Source: Osedax fenrisi (taxonomy: Eukaryota > Annelida > Polychaeta > Sabellida > Siboglinidae). From it: a DNA stretch of 64,000 nucleotides. The translations under genes and the position numbers were made by a program. A model generated the notes under the pieces. That model did no database searches, had not been told where the DNA came from, and was given only the letters and a program-made list of their open reading frames with translations. Positions 1 to 14,639 of this stretch are shown here, piece by piece; positions within the stretch are counted from its first letter, which is position 1; each line of letters begins with the position of its first letter. The stretch lies in the NCBI GenBank assembly GCA_964019155.1, contig OZ025243.1, forward strand, positions 20,615,033 through 20,679,032. The letters are read 5' to 3'.

Positions 1-964
1 CTATATTATATAATGATAATAAACATGTATAATGATAACAAAATAATTCAATTCTATTTGAACATTTTTTCAAATTTGAAATTAGAAATATGTATAATCT
101 AATATATGAAATATAAAGAAATATGTTATAGCAATTTTTCTTGAAAATATTTATGATTGATTATTTCAATGTAAATTACTTTTTTTTTTAATTTTATTAT
201 AGTTTTATGACTTTGTATTGGTTTTCAATTTATTTTATAATATAAGTAATGATTAAGAAGAGTTTTTCGTAGTTATATTGCACTTAACTATAAAGGTAAT
301 TATGAACATTATCAAAACAATATATCCTAATGTCCTTATCACAACTATTATTTGTTTATTGTGTATATATTAATTAAAATTTTATTCTTACAACATAATC
401 TCAATCAATGTATTTGTATAGTTTAACGTTTTATATATTGATAAATTAATGAAAAATGTCCTAAAAGATCAAAAAAAATGTATATAATAAAAATATATAT
501 TCAAGTTACCTAATATGGTATTATCTTATTAACTATTAAGTTATACTATCCATGTATAAAATGAACATAGGTAATATAGAAATTATTTACCAATGTTTAG
601 GTTTAATATTAAAACACAAATTATTATCTATAATCAACATTTATTTTTAAATCATCACTCAATGACATAAAGTCGAGATATTTATTTTTTAATATTTTAT
701 TTTATATTTTTATAAGATTATTTAATTGTATAAATGTAATCTTATTCCTATATATCTAAAATACATATAACATTATATCAATATATTCTATTATAAACCT
801 ATATAGATACATATAGTCAACAATATTATCTTTAAACTGTTAAATATATATACATTATATATATATATATATATAACTTATCTTATTTTTTATAAATAGA
901 TTTATATATATTTAATATACTTAATTTAAGTATATTTAATTTATATATATATATAGATATATCA

Positions 965-1295
965 TATCGATATATATCATACGGTTACGATTGACCATTC
1001 TATATCATGTATATATATATATATACATGCATTTCTAATTTGATGTACTCGTGTGTTACTATGTGCCCCAGGGTTCTAGCCAGGCCGTAAATCAGAGCTC
1101 GCCTGGCTCGGGTCATAGCTAGGCGGCTTATGACATTGCGGGCATGGTTACCTGTAAGAACCCGTCTATTACGAGTGGTGTATATTTCTTATACGCTAGT
1201 ACCTATGTGTTTACATGATCGTACAGATCTCCTCGCCTTCCCTCACCCCTCTGCTTACACTGCCGTCGTAACCGTATGATATATATCGATATAAT
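965..1295. repeat. inverted-repeat module inside array unit 1
   Basis: The left arm near 967-990 reads TATATATCATACGGTTACGA and its reverse complement lies near 1267-1292. The arms enclose a stretch that is richer in G and C than its surroundings. Equivalent modules occur near 3625-3940, 6245-6575, 10070-10400 and 12715-13050. The arrangement looks like a fold-back or MITE-like insertion amplified with the array. No target duplication could be fixed because the flanks are (AT)n. Confidence 0.55.
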
Positions 1296-3624
1296 ATATA
1301 TATACATATATATATATATATTGTTATTGGATTATTTACTTTACGTATAATTATCATATAACTTGTTTGTTTCCTCTCTACACGGTGTACCGTTGTATTT
1401 CTGTCCATTTGGAAGTTGACCGACTTCATATTATTCTCAGTTTTGTATGACTTTTGTAAGACTTTTGTATGACCCGGTTGACATCTCTTTACCGTATCCT
1501 ACTCTCCATGAGGATCTATTACTTCTTCTCCATAAGGTACAATAATCTTCTTGGATTGAAGGTAACACTTTCCGAGTGTGTTAAAGTTGAGCCCCGAATA
1601 GGCTACGTATGCATCGAGTTCACCTTGTGATCGAGTCCTGCGAATGAGAAGAATCCATTGACCTACTGTGTGATTATATATATATAATAGCTATAGATAA
1701 CACATATTATAATGCCCTACTATGTGTATAGACATAAAGGTAATCCCTGTAGTACCCGCCTCTACTGTAGTAAAATAAATAAATAAAAATAGTTTTTAAA
1801 CAACACAAAATTTATGACTTGTTTAAAAAAAATTTATTTTTAATCATCATTAAAATCACTTTTGGAATAAGTAATTACTATGTTGATATTGATTTTAAAT
1901 TTAGATAAGGATAACAAAATAATTTAATTCTATTTGAACATTTTTTCAAATTTGAAATTAGAAATATGTATAAATCTAATAATATATTTAAGAAATATGT
2001 TAATGGCAATTTTTTTTGAAAATATATATGATTACACATTTTTTTAATAATATAATATAATTACTTTATTTTTTTAATTATATTATCGTTTTATGAATTT
2101 GTTTTGGTTTTCAATTTGTTTTATATCAAAAAGAATTAAGAAGTATTTTCTATTGATATTTCACTTAATTATAAATGGAATTATGAACATTATCAAAACG
2201 ATATATCCTAATGTCCTACCGACAATTATTATCTTTTTATTGTGTATATATTAATCAAAATTGTAGTCTTACAATGTTATCTCAATCTATGTATCTGTAT
2301 AGTTTTACATTTAAATAAATTTATAAATTTATGAAAAATTTCCTAAAATATCAAATAATATATTTAATAAAAATATATATTCAAGTTACCTACGATAGTA
2401 TTACGATATTATATCCATGTATAAAATTAACATAATAAATTTAATAAATAGAAATTTGTTAAAAATGTTTAGAATTAATATTAAAACAAAATTTACTATC
2501 TATGTTCAACATTTATTTTTAAAACATACACTCAATGACATCTAGTAGAGATATTTATTTTTTAATATTTTATTTTATAAGATTATTTAATTGTTAACAT
2601 GTAATCCTATATCAATATATTCTATTATAAGTCTATATAGCCATACGTATAGTCAACAATTATATCTTTAAACTGGAATATCATCATCATTTATAACCTT
2701 TTGGCAGTGTAATATGATTAATATTTGATATAACTTTAAATCCTAACTACATATATGTAGAATAGATACATAATAGTAATACCTATTATTCTTATTAAAT
2801 GATTGATTTTTAATTTATTTAACCAAATATATAGTCGAAAATATAATCGAAAGTATAAATAATTTCTAACAATAACATACATTATGTAAATAATCACATA
2901 CAATCACACGTATACCTTTATGTATGTGTTTCCAAAATATCCTCGTATACATTTAGAAATATGTGTAAAATTATCATCACATTCAAGAACATGACTCATA
3001 TTTAATTAATTTATTATATAATTTTTATTTTTTAATAAAAATTAATAATTTATAATAAAATAGAATGTATGAGAATAATATAGTTAAGAAAAATTAATTT
3101 TCAATAGTAAAAAAAATGTTTTCATGCGCCCCTCAAAATATTGGATCCAGGCAATTTCCATCATTAATATTCTCCATCATTAAGCCAGCCCTTATATAGG
3201 TATATCGTAGTATGAACATACGTTTATATAATATATAGGCCTACTATTTGATATCATTAACAATATATTAATGTAATACTATTATCTAATATTTTATAAT
3301 ATTTTATAGTTTTATATATATATATATATATATATATAGCTATAGCTGTAAAATATAACCAAATAAAATGTTGAATTCATATTATAAATTATATATAAAT
3401 AATGGATAATTGTGAATCGCTTACTGCGTTAATATGTAGTCGTTAGTGAGGTCGTGCTGTAAGCATATCGGTTGATAATCTTCTTTCAGTTTTAGAATTT
3501 GTCCTCATTGTGAGCCGGATAGGTGAAACGAATTATCTCTAATTACTTTGTAGAATTCATTATAGGTGAGAGTTTGTATATACACAATTTAATACTTTTT
3601 ATGTGGTGTATATATATATATATC

Positions 3625-3940
3625 ATTTCGATATATATCATATGATTAGGACGGCAGTGTAATATATATATATTCATGATATAGAATGTCTAATATGATA
3701 GTATTTATGTACTCGCGTGTTACTATATGCCCCAGTCTTCTGGTCACGCCGGAAGTCAAACCTCGTCGGGATTAGGTCGTAACTTCCAGTGCTGATTACC
3801 TGCAATAGCACATCTATTACGAGTGGTGTGTATTCCTTATACGCTAGTACCTATGTGTTTACATGATCGTAAAGATCTGTGCATTCCCTCACCCCTTCTG
3901 ATTACACTGCCGTCGTAACCGTATGATATATATCGATATA
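3625..3940. repeat. inverted-repeat module inside array unit 2
   Basis: The left arm near 3632-3660 (TCATATGATTAGGACGGCAG) pairs imperfectly with the right arm near 3903-3940 (CTGCCGTCGTAACCGTATGA). The arms are about 30-45 bp long, and the enclosed 240 bp includes the GC-richer core seen in all units. Confidence 0.55.
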
Positions 3941-6900
3941 ATATATATATACATATATGTATATTGTTATTGGATTATTTACTTTACGTATAATTATCAT
4001 ATAACTTGTTTGTTTCCTCTCTACACGGTGTACCGTTGTATTTCTGTCCATTTGGAAGTTGACCGACTTCATATTATTCTCAGTTTTGTATGACTTTTGT
4101 ATGACCCGGTTGACATCTCTACACCGTATCCTACTCTCCATGAGGATCTATTACTTCTTCTCCATAAGGTAAATAATCTTCTTGGATTGAAGGTAACACT
4201 TTCCGAGTATGTTGTAGTTGAGCCCCGAATAGGCTACGTATGCATCGAGTTCACCTTGTGATCGAGTCCTGCGAATGAGAAGAATCCATTGACCTGCTGT
4301 GTGATTATATATATATAATATCTATAGATAACACATATTATAATGCCCTACTATGTGTATAGACATAAAGGTAATCCCTGTAGTACCTGCCTCTACTGTA
4401 GTAAAATAAATAAATAAAAATAGTTTTTAAACAACACAAAATTTATGACTTGTTTATACATTTTTTTATTTTTAATCATCATTAAAATCACTTTTGGAAT
4501 AAGTAATTACTATGGTGATATTGATTTTAAATTTAGATAAGGATAACAAAATAATTTAATTCTATTTGAACATTTTTTCAAATTTGAAAATAGAAATATG
4601 TATAAATCTAATAATATATCTAATATATTTAAGAAATATGTTAATGGCAATTTTTTTTGAAAATATATATGATTACACATTTTTTTAATAATATAATATA
4701 ATTACTTTATTTTTTTAATTTTATTATCGTTTTATGAATTTGTTTTGGTTTTCAATTTGTTTTATATCAAAAAAAATTAAGAAGTATTTTCTATTGATAT
4801 TTCACTTAATTATAAAGTGAATTATGAACATTATCAAAACGATATATCCTAATGTCCTACCGATAATTATTATCTTTTTATTGTGTATATATTAATCAAA
4901 ATTGTAGTCTTACAATGTTATCTCAATCTATGTATCTGTATAGTTTTACATTTAAATAAATTTATAAATTTATGAAAAATTTCCTAAAATATCAAATAAT
5001 ATATTTTATAAAAATATATATTCAAGTTACCTACGATAGTATTACGATATTATATCCATGTATAAAATTAACATAATAAATTTAATAAATAGAAATTTGT
5101 TAAAAATGTTTAGAATTAATATTAAAACAAAATTTACTATCTATGTTCAACATTTATTTTTAAAACATACACTCAATGACATCTAGTAGAGATATTTATT
5201 TTTTAATATTTTATTTTATAAGATTATTTAATTGTTAACATGTAATCCTATATCAATATATTCTATTATAAGTCTATATAGCCATACGTATAGTCAACAA
5301 TTATATCTTTAAACTGGAATATCATCATCATTTATAACCTTTTGGCAGTGTAATATGATTAATATTTGATATAACTTTAAATCCTAACTACATATATGTA
5401 GAATAGATACATAATAGTAATACCTATTATTCTTATTAAATGATTGATTTTTAATTCATTTAACCAAATATATAGTCGAAAATATAATCGAAAGTATAAA
5501 TATTTTCTAACGATGACATACATTATGTAAATAATCACAGTCAAATCACACAAATATCTTCATGTACGTGTTTCCAGCATATCCTCGTATACATTTAGAA
5601 ATATGTGTAAAATTATCATCACATTCAAGTACATGACTCATATTTAATTAATTTATTATATTATTTTTATTTTTTAATAAAAATTAATAATTTATAATAA
5701 AATAGAATGTATGAGAATAATATAGTTAAGAAAAATTAATTTTCAATAGTAAAAAAATGTTTTCATGCACCCCTCAAAATATTGGATCCAGGCAATTTCC
5801 ATCATTAATATTCTCCATCATTGAGCCAGTCCTTATATAGGTATATCGTAGTATGCACATACGTTTATATAATATATAGGCCTACTATTTTATATCATTA
5901 ACAATATATTAATGTAATACTATTATCTCATATTTTATAATATTTTATAGTTTTATATATATATATATATAGCTATAGCTGTAAAATATAACCACATAAA
6001 ATGTTGAATTCATATTATAAATTATATATAAATAATAGATAGTTGTGAATTGCTTACTGCGTTAATATGTAGTCGTTAGTGAGTTTGTGCTGTAAGCATA
6101 TCGGTTGATAATCTTCTTTCGGTTTTAGAATCTATCCTCATTGTGAGCCGGATAGGTGAAACGAATTATCTCTAATTACTTTGTAGAATTCATTATAGGT
6201 GAGAGTTTGTATATACACAATTTAATACTTTTTGTGTGGTATATATATATATATATATCATTTCGATATATATCATATGATTAGGACGGCCGTGTAATAT
6301 ATATATATTCATGATATAGAATGTCTAATATGATAGTATTTATGTACTCGCGTGTTACTATGTGCCCCAGTCTTCTGGTCACGCCGGAAGTCAAACCTCG
6401 TCGGGATTAGGTCGTAACTTCCAGTGGTGATTACCTACAATATCCCGTCTATTACGAGTGGTGTGTATTCCTTATACGCTAGTACATATGTGTTTACATG
6501 AGAGTACAGATATCTGCCTTCCCTCACCCCTTCTGCTTACACTGCCGCCGTAACCGTATGATATATATCGATATAATATATATATATATTGTTATGGGAT
6601 TATTTCATATATTTCGTTAGTTTCTTCTCTACACGGTATACCGTTATATTTCTGTCCATTTGGAAGTTGACCGACTTCATATTATTCTCAGTTTTGTATG
6701 ACTTTTGTATGACCCCGTTGACATCTCTACTCTCCATGAGGATCTATTACTTCCTCTCCGTAAGATACAATAATTTTCTTGCATTGAAGGTAACACTTTC
6801 CGAGTATGTCGAAGTTGAGCCCCCCGAATAGGCTACATAAGCATTTAGTTCTCCTTGTGATCGAGTCCTGCGAATGAGAAGAATGCATTAATCTGCTGTG

Positions 6901-6959
6901 TGATTATATATATATATATCATATCTAGATAACACATATTATAATGCCCCAATATTTTT

Positions 6960-7568
6960 CTATAGATCTGCAGGTACTTCCTTGTGTACACCCCTTTACT
7001 CTAATAAGTATAGATAAGGTTATATTGTATACCCATATATATACTTGAGAGAGTATATATGCCTTCATAATTTTATAATTTTACCTTACAATGGGCATGT
7101 GGTATATTATATATATTTTTATATATATATATAGACTTCCATATATAGGCTTCTATGTGAACGTTCCATCGGGTGCGTAACGCACATCCCATTGTTCTAC
7201 ATATTGTATTCATTAATTGAAATAAATTAGAATTTAAAATGAATATTATTTATTATAATGTATGATTGAATATATATGTTAATATTAATATAATAAATAT
7301 TTATAAATATTAGTACTCAATATTTATAGTACTAATGAGATATAGACTAATGAGATTATTTAATTGTTTAAATGTAATCCTATTTCTATATATCTAAAAT
7401 ACATATAACATTATATCAATATATTCTATTATAAATCTATATAGATACATATACTCAATAATAATATCTTTAAACCGTTAAATATATATACATTATGTAT
7501 ATATAACTTATAATATTTTTTATAAATAGATTTATATATATTCAATATATTTAATTTATGTATATTTA

Positions 7569-7602
<34 letters not shown>

Positions 7603-8917
7603 TTTATAAAATATTAACCATATTATATATATATATATATATACACTTATGAAGATCTCCAACGAAACCTGTCATTACACTACCAAATTCCTCGAACAGA
7701 TCGAAAATGTTAGCACCCTAACCCTACATACGTGATATATCATCGATACATCATCGATATATATCATACGGTTACGATTGGCCATTCTATATCATGTATA
7801 TATATATATATTTTAAGAATTGTGATATATACATATTTGTATTAAATATATTATAGGTTTACTATATTTATTATTTAAATAAACTAATTTTTCTTGAAAG
7901 GTTCTATTTTCTTTTATCACATTTTGTATTGCTTCTATAAGTATAGCTGATTATATTTATATTTACATATGGCTAGGGTCATTGCAACAGGGGGGATATG
8001 CCCCCCCCCCTTTAAAATCTAGAGGGGACCTCCTATGTATTGTTCCCCCCCACTTTTACCACAAAATATATTTTGATTGGTTGGTCCCCCATACATAGAA
8101 TACCGTTATAACGCTCCTATCTATGGTGAATTAGTTTTATATTAAGAGATAGATTTTTTATATTTATTTTGACTTTCAATATATACTTATCGAATACCTA
8201 TCTCAAATTTTCTTCTTCTCTCTCTATCATGCGTATTTTAGAAAAAGTTTGTTAAAAACCAACATATGTGTTGCATTGTTTACCTAAAGGTACTGGTTTA
8301 CCATAATGCAGTATATATTTTAAACATTTCTAATAATCTAAACCCCGATTATCAAATTATATTTATGATGTGGTAGCATAAATAATGCTAAAATATGTAA
8401 TGATATTGTATACGATAATTTATAACTATATAATTGTTACTTAATATAATTAAGAATTTACACATTAAATAATATATATGTAATATGAGTTAATAATATT
8501 CATATATAAATGTATGTATTTAGTATATATAACAATTATATAATATTCAAATTAATATTCAAATATTTATAATACATATATAATATGGTCTAATTTAACT
8601 ATATATATATATAGTATAGAGTATAGAGTATAATTTCCACAAATTCTTTTTCTTCTTCATCATTGATCATTGTGTTTTTTGAAAATCCCCAAAGCCGCCT
8701 TAACTACTACAAATATTAACCGTTTTTTATATCCTGATATTGGCTGGAATTTATTTCTTATAAAAATTATTTCTATCAAATTATTATAATTTCTAAAAAA
8801 TTATTAACGATATATTAAATATTCAACAAATTCAAAATGTGAATCAATTGATATCTTACTATAATATTCGGAGAAGATAACATATAGTATATAATGTATA
8901 CTATACATTGTATACTC

Positions 8918-8952
<35 letters not shown>

Positions 8953-9130
8953 TATTTTTAAATATAGGCATTTATGGTACAGAAAAATAAATAAATGAAA
9001 ATATTTTTCAAACAAAAAAATGTACGACTTATTTAAACAAATTTTATTTTTAATTATCATTAAAATCAATTTTTGAATAAGTATTAACTATGTTTATATT
9101 AATTTTAAATTTATATAATGATATAGACAT
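6960..9130. other. AT-rich spacer between the duplicated blocks
   Basis: No gene was seen. Short pieces resemble array unit 1: about 7350-7500 resembles 710-860, and 7745-7800 resembles 968-1020. A patch at 7985-8095 stands out with G and C runs (TATGCCCCCCCCCC near 7999). An (AT)n run lies at about 8922-8950. The rest is featureless AT-rich DNA. Confidence 0.6.
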
Positions 9131-9134
9131 ATAT

Positions 9135-12100
9135 AATGATAACAACATAATTTAATTCTATTTGAAAAAAATTTCAAATTTGAAATTTGTATAATCTAAT
9201 ATATGAAATATAAATAAATATGTTATGGCAATTTTTCTTGAAAATATTTATGATTGATTATTTCAATGTATATTACTTTTTTTTTAAATTTTATTATAGT
9301 TTTATGACTTTGTATTGGTTTTCAATTTATTTTTATAATATAAGTAATGATTAAGAAGAGTTTTTCGTAGTTATATTGCACTTAACTATAAAGGTAATTA
9401 TGAACATTATCAAAACAATATATCCTAATGTCCTTATCACAACTATTATTTGTTTATTGTGTATATATTAATTAAAATTTTATTCTTACAACATAATCTC
9501 AATCAATGTATTTGTATAGTTTAACGTTTACATATATTGATAAATTAATGAAAAATGTCCTAAAAGATCAAAAAAAATGTATATAATAAAAATATATATT
9601 CAAGTTACCTAATATGGTATTATCTTATTAACTATTAAGTTATACTATCCATGTATAAAATGAACATAGGTAATATAGAAATTATTTACCAATGTTTAGG
9701 TTTAATATTAAAACACAAATTATTATCTATAATCAACATTTATTTTTAAATCATCACTCAATGACATAAAGTCGAGATATTTATTTTTTAATATTTTATT
9801 TTATATTTTTATAAGATTATTTAATTGTATAAATGTAATCTTATTCCTATATATCTAAAATACATATAACATTATACCAATATATTCTATTATAAACCTA
9901 TATAGATACATATAGTCAAAAATATTATCTTTAAACTGTTAAATATATATACATTATATATATATATATATATATATATATAACTTATCTTATTTTTTAT
10001 AAGTAGATTTATATATATTTAATATACTTAATTTAAGTATATTTAATTTATATATATATAGATATATCATATCGATATATATCATACGGTTACGATTGAC
10101 CATTCTATATCATGTATGTATATATATATACATGCATTTCTAATTTGATGTACTCGTGTGTTACTATGTGCCCCAGAGTTCTAACCAGGCCGTAAATCAG
10201 AGCTCGCCTGGCTCGGGTCATAGCTAGGTGGCTTATGACATTGCGGGCATGGTTACCTGTAAGAACCCGTCTATTACGTGTGCTGTGTGTATTCCTTATG
10301 CGTTGATACCTATGTGTTTACATGATCGTACACATCTCTGCATTCCCTCACCTCCTCTGCTTACACTGCCGTCGTAACCGTATGATATATATCGATATAA
10401 TATATATACATATATATATATATATTGTTATTGGATTATTTACTTTACGTATAATTATCATATAACTTGTTTGTTTCCTCTCTACACGGTGTACCGTTGT
10501 ATTTCTGTACATTTGGAAGTTGACCGACTTCATATTATTCTCAGTTTTGTATGACTTTTGTAAATCTTTTGTATGACCCGGTTGACATCTCTTTACCGTA
10601 TCCTACTCTCCATGAGGATCTATTACTTCTTCTCCATAAGGTACAATAATCTTCTTGGATTGAAGGTAACACTTTCCGAGTGTGTTAAAGTTGAGCCCCG
10701 AATAGGCTACGTATGCATCGAGTTCACCTTGTGATCGAGTCCTGCGAATGAGAAGAATCCATTGACCTACTGTGTGATTATATATATATAATAGCTATAG
10801 ATAACACATATTATAATGCCCTACTATGTGTATAGACATAAAGGTAATCCCTGTAGTACCCGCCTCTACTGTAGTAAAATAAATAAATAAAAATAGTTTT
10901 TAAACAACACAAAATTTATGACTTGTTTAAAAAATTTTTATTTTTAATCATCATTAAAATCACTTTTGGAATAAGTAATTACTATGTTGATATTGATTTT
11001 AAATTTAGATAAGGATAACAAAATAATTTAATTCTATTTGAACATTTTTTCAAATTTGAAATTAGAAATATGTATAAATCTAATAATATATTTAAGAAAT
11101 ATGTTAATGGCAATTTTTTTTGAAAATATATATGATTACACATTTTTTTAATAATATAATATAATTACTTTATTTTTTTAATTATATTATCGTTTTATGA
11201 ATTTGTTTTGGTTTTCAATTTGTTTTATATCAAAAAGAATTAAGAAGTATTTTCTATTGATATTTCACTTAATTATAAATGGAATTATGAACATTATCAA
11301 AACGATATATCCTAATGTCCTACCGACAATTATTATCTTTTTATTGTGTATATATTAATCAAAATTGTAGTCTTACAATGTTATCTCAATCTATGTATCT
11401 GTATAGTTTAACATTTAAATAAATTTATAAATTTATGAAAAATTTCCTAAAATATCAAATAATATATTTAATAAAAATATATATTCAAGTTACCTACGAT
11501 AGTATTACGATATTATATCCATGTATAAAATTAACATAATAAATTTATTAAATAGAAATTTGTTAAAAATGTTTAGAATTAATATTAAAACAAAATTTAC
11601 TATCTATGTTCAACATTTATTTTTAAAACATACACTCAATGACATCTAATAGAGATATTTATTTTTTAATATTTTATTTTATAAGATTATTTAATTGTTA
11701 ACATGTAATCCTAAATCAATATATTCTATTATAAGTCTATATAGCCATACGTATAGTCAACAATTATATCTTTAAACTGGAATATCAATATCATTTATAA
11801 CCTTTTGGCAGTGTAATATGATTAATATTTGATATAACTTTAAATCCTAACTACATATATGTAGAATAGATACATAATAGTAATACCTATTATTCTTATT
11901 AAATGATTGATTTTTAATTTATTTAACCAAATATATAGTCGAAAATATAATCGAAAGTATAAATAATTTCTAACGATAACATACATTATGTAAATAATCA
12001 CATACAATCAGACGTATACCTTTATGTATGTGTTTCCAAAATATCCTCGTATACATTTAGAAATATGTGTAAAATTATCATCACATTCAAGTACATGACT

Positions 12101-12412
12101 GATATTTAATTAATTTATTATATAATTTTTATTTTTTAATAAAAATTAATAATTTATAATAAAATAGAATGTATGAGAATAATATAGTTAAGAAAAATTA
12201 ATTTTCAATAGTAAAAAAAATGTTTTCATGCGCCCCTCAAAATATTGGATCCAGGCAATTTCCATCATTAATATTCTCCATCATTAAGCCAGCCCTTATA
12301 TAGGTATATCGTAGTATGAACATACGTTTATATAATATATAGGCCTACTATTTGATATCATTAACAATATATTAATGTAATACTATTATCTAATATTTTA
12401 TAATATTTTATA

Positions 12413-12444
<32 letters not shown>

Positions 12445-13745
12445 GCTATAGCTGTAAAATATAACCAAATAAAATGTTGAATTCATATTATAAATTATAT
12501 ATAAATAATGGATAATTGTGAATCGCTTACTGCGTTAATATGTAGTCGTTAGTGAGGTCGTGCTGTAAGCATATCGGTTGATAATCTTCTTTCAGTTTTA
12601 GAATTTGTCCTCATTGTGAGCCGGATAGGTGAAACGAATTATCTCTAATTACTTTGTAGAATTCATTATAGGTGAGAGTTTGTATATACACAATTTAATA
12701 CTTTTTATGTGGTGTATATATATATATATCATTTCGATATATATCATATGATTAGGACGGCAGTGTAATATATATATATTCATGATATAGAATGTCTAAT
12801 ATGATAGTATTTATGTACTCGCGTGTTACTATATGCCCCAGTCTTCTGGTCACGCCGGAAGTCAAACCTCGTCGGGATTAGGTCGTAATTTCCAGTGCTG
12901 ATTACCTGCAATAGCACATCTATTACGAGTGGTGTGTATTCCTTATACGCTAGTACCTATGTGTTTACATGATCGTAAAGATCTGTGCATTCCCTCACCC
13001 CTTCTGATTACACTGCCGTCGTAACCGTATGATATATATCGATATAATATATATATACATATATGTATATTGTTATTGGATTATTTACTTTACGTATAAT
13101 TATCATATAACTTGTTTGTTTCCTCTCTACACGGTGTACCGTTGTATTTCTGTCCATTTGGAAGTTGACCGACTTCATATTATTCTCAGTTTTGTATGAC
13201 TTTTGTATGACCCGGTTGACATCTCTACACCGTATCCTACTCTCCATGAGGATCTATTACTTCTTCTCCATAAGGTAAATAATCTTCTTGGATTGAAGGT
13301 AACACTTTCCGAGTATGTTGTAGTTGAGCCCCGAATAGGCTACGTATGCATCGAGTTCACCTTGTGATCGAGTCCTGCGAATGAGAAGAATCCATTGACC
13401 TGCTGTGTGATTATATATATATAATATCTATAGATAACACATATTATAATGCCCTACTATGTGTATAGACATAAAGGTAATCCCTGTAGTACCTGCCTCT
13501 ACTGTAGTAAAATAAATAAATAAAAATAGTTTTTAAACAACACAAAATTTATGACTTGTTTATACATTTTTTTATTTTTAATCATCATTAAAATCACTTT
13601 TGGAATAAGTAATTACTATGGTGATATTGATTTTAAATTTAGATAAGGATAACAAAATAATTTAATTCTATTTGAACATTTTTTCAAATTTGAAATTAGA
13701 AATATGTATAAATCTAATAATATATCTAATATATTTAAGAAATAT
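9135..13745 (+). repeat. right copy of the 4.6-kb near-identical duplication
   Basis: This is the partner of 31-4640, displaced by about 9105 bp. It contains the second set of one short and one full ~2.6-kb unit. The left boundary falls inside an AT-rich run near 9120-9135. The right boundary is seen as a sudden rise in differences after 13745. Confidence 0.85.
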
Positions 13746-14639
13746 GTTAATGGGAATTTTTCTTGAAAATATATATGATTACAATTTTTGTTAATAATAT
13801 AATATAATTACTTTATTTTTTTAATTTTATTATCGTTTTATGAATTTTATTTTGGTTTTCAATTTGTTTTATATCAACAAAAATTAAGAAGTATTTTCTA
13901 TTGATATTTCACTTAATTATAAAGGGAATTATAAACATTATCAAAACGATATATCCTAATGTCCTACCGACAACTATTATCTGTTTATTATATATATATA
14001 CATTAATCATAATTGTATTCTTACAATGTAATCTTAATCTATGTATTTGTATAGTTTAACATTTAAATAAATTGATAAATTTATGAAAAATTTCCTAAAA
14101 TATCATATAATATATTTAATAAAAATATATATTCAAGTTACCTAAGATAGTATTACGTTATTCTATCCATGTATAAAATGTATGTAGATAATACAGAAAT
14201 TTGTTAAAAAATGTTAGTTTTAATATTAAAACACAAATTATTATCTATATTCAACATTTATTTTTAAAACATCCACTAAATGACAAAGTAAATATTTATT
14301 TTTTTATTTTATATTTTTATAAGATTATTTAATTTTTAAAATGTAATCCTATATCAATATATTCTATTATAAGTCTATATAGCCATACGTATATTCAACA
14401 ATTATATCTTTAAACTGGAATATCGTCATCATTTATAACCTTTTGGCAGTGTAATAATATAATTAATATTTTATATAATTTTAAATCCTACTACATCTAT
14501 GTAAAATAGATACATAATAGTTATTTTATTTATAATAGTTATTTTGTTATTACATATTATTAATATTATTGATTGGTTGATTGAAATTATAATTTATTTA
14601 ACCAAATATATAGTCGAAATTATAATCGTATGTATAAGG

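Larger units (their letters stand above)
31..4640 (+). repeat. left copy of a 4.6-kb near-identical duplication
   Basis: This block matches 9135-13745 almost base for base. Anchor points give a constant offset: position 31 pairs with 9135, 1621 with 10725, 3421 with 12527 and 4261 with 13367, so the offset is 9104-9106 bp. Only scattered substitutions and small (AT)n length differences are seen. Past about 4640 versus 13745 the similarity falls clearly. The high identity points to recent duplication or gene conversion, or to an assembly duplication. Confidence 0.85.

Noticed and set aside
1211..13247. Recurring minus-strand frames of 60-80 codons (MKSVNFQMDRNTTVHRVERK type)
   Set aside because: They recur because the array unit recurs; they run into (AT)n, vary in frame and length between copies and show no domain.
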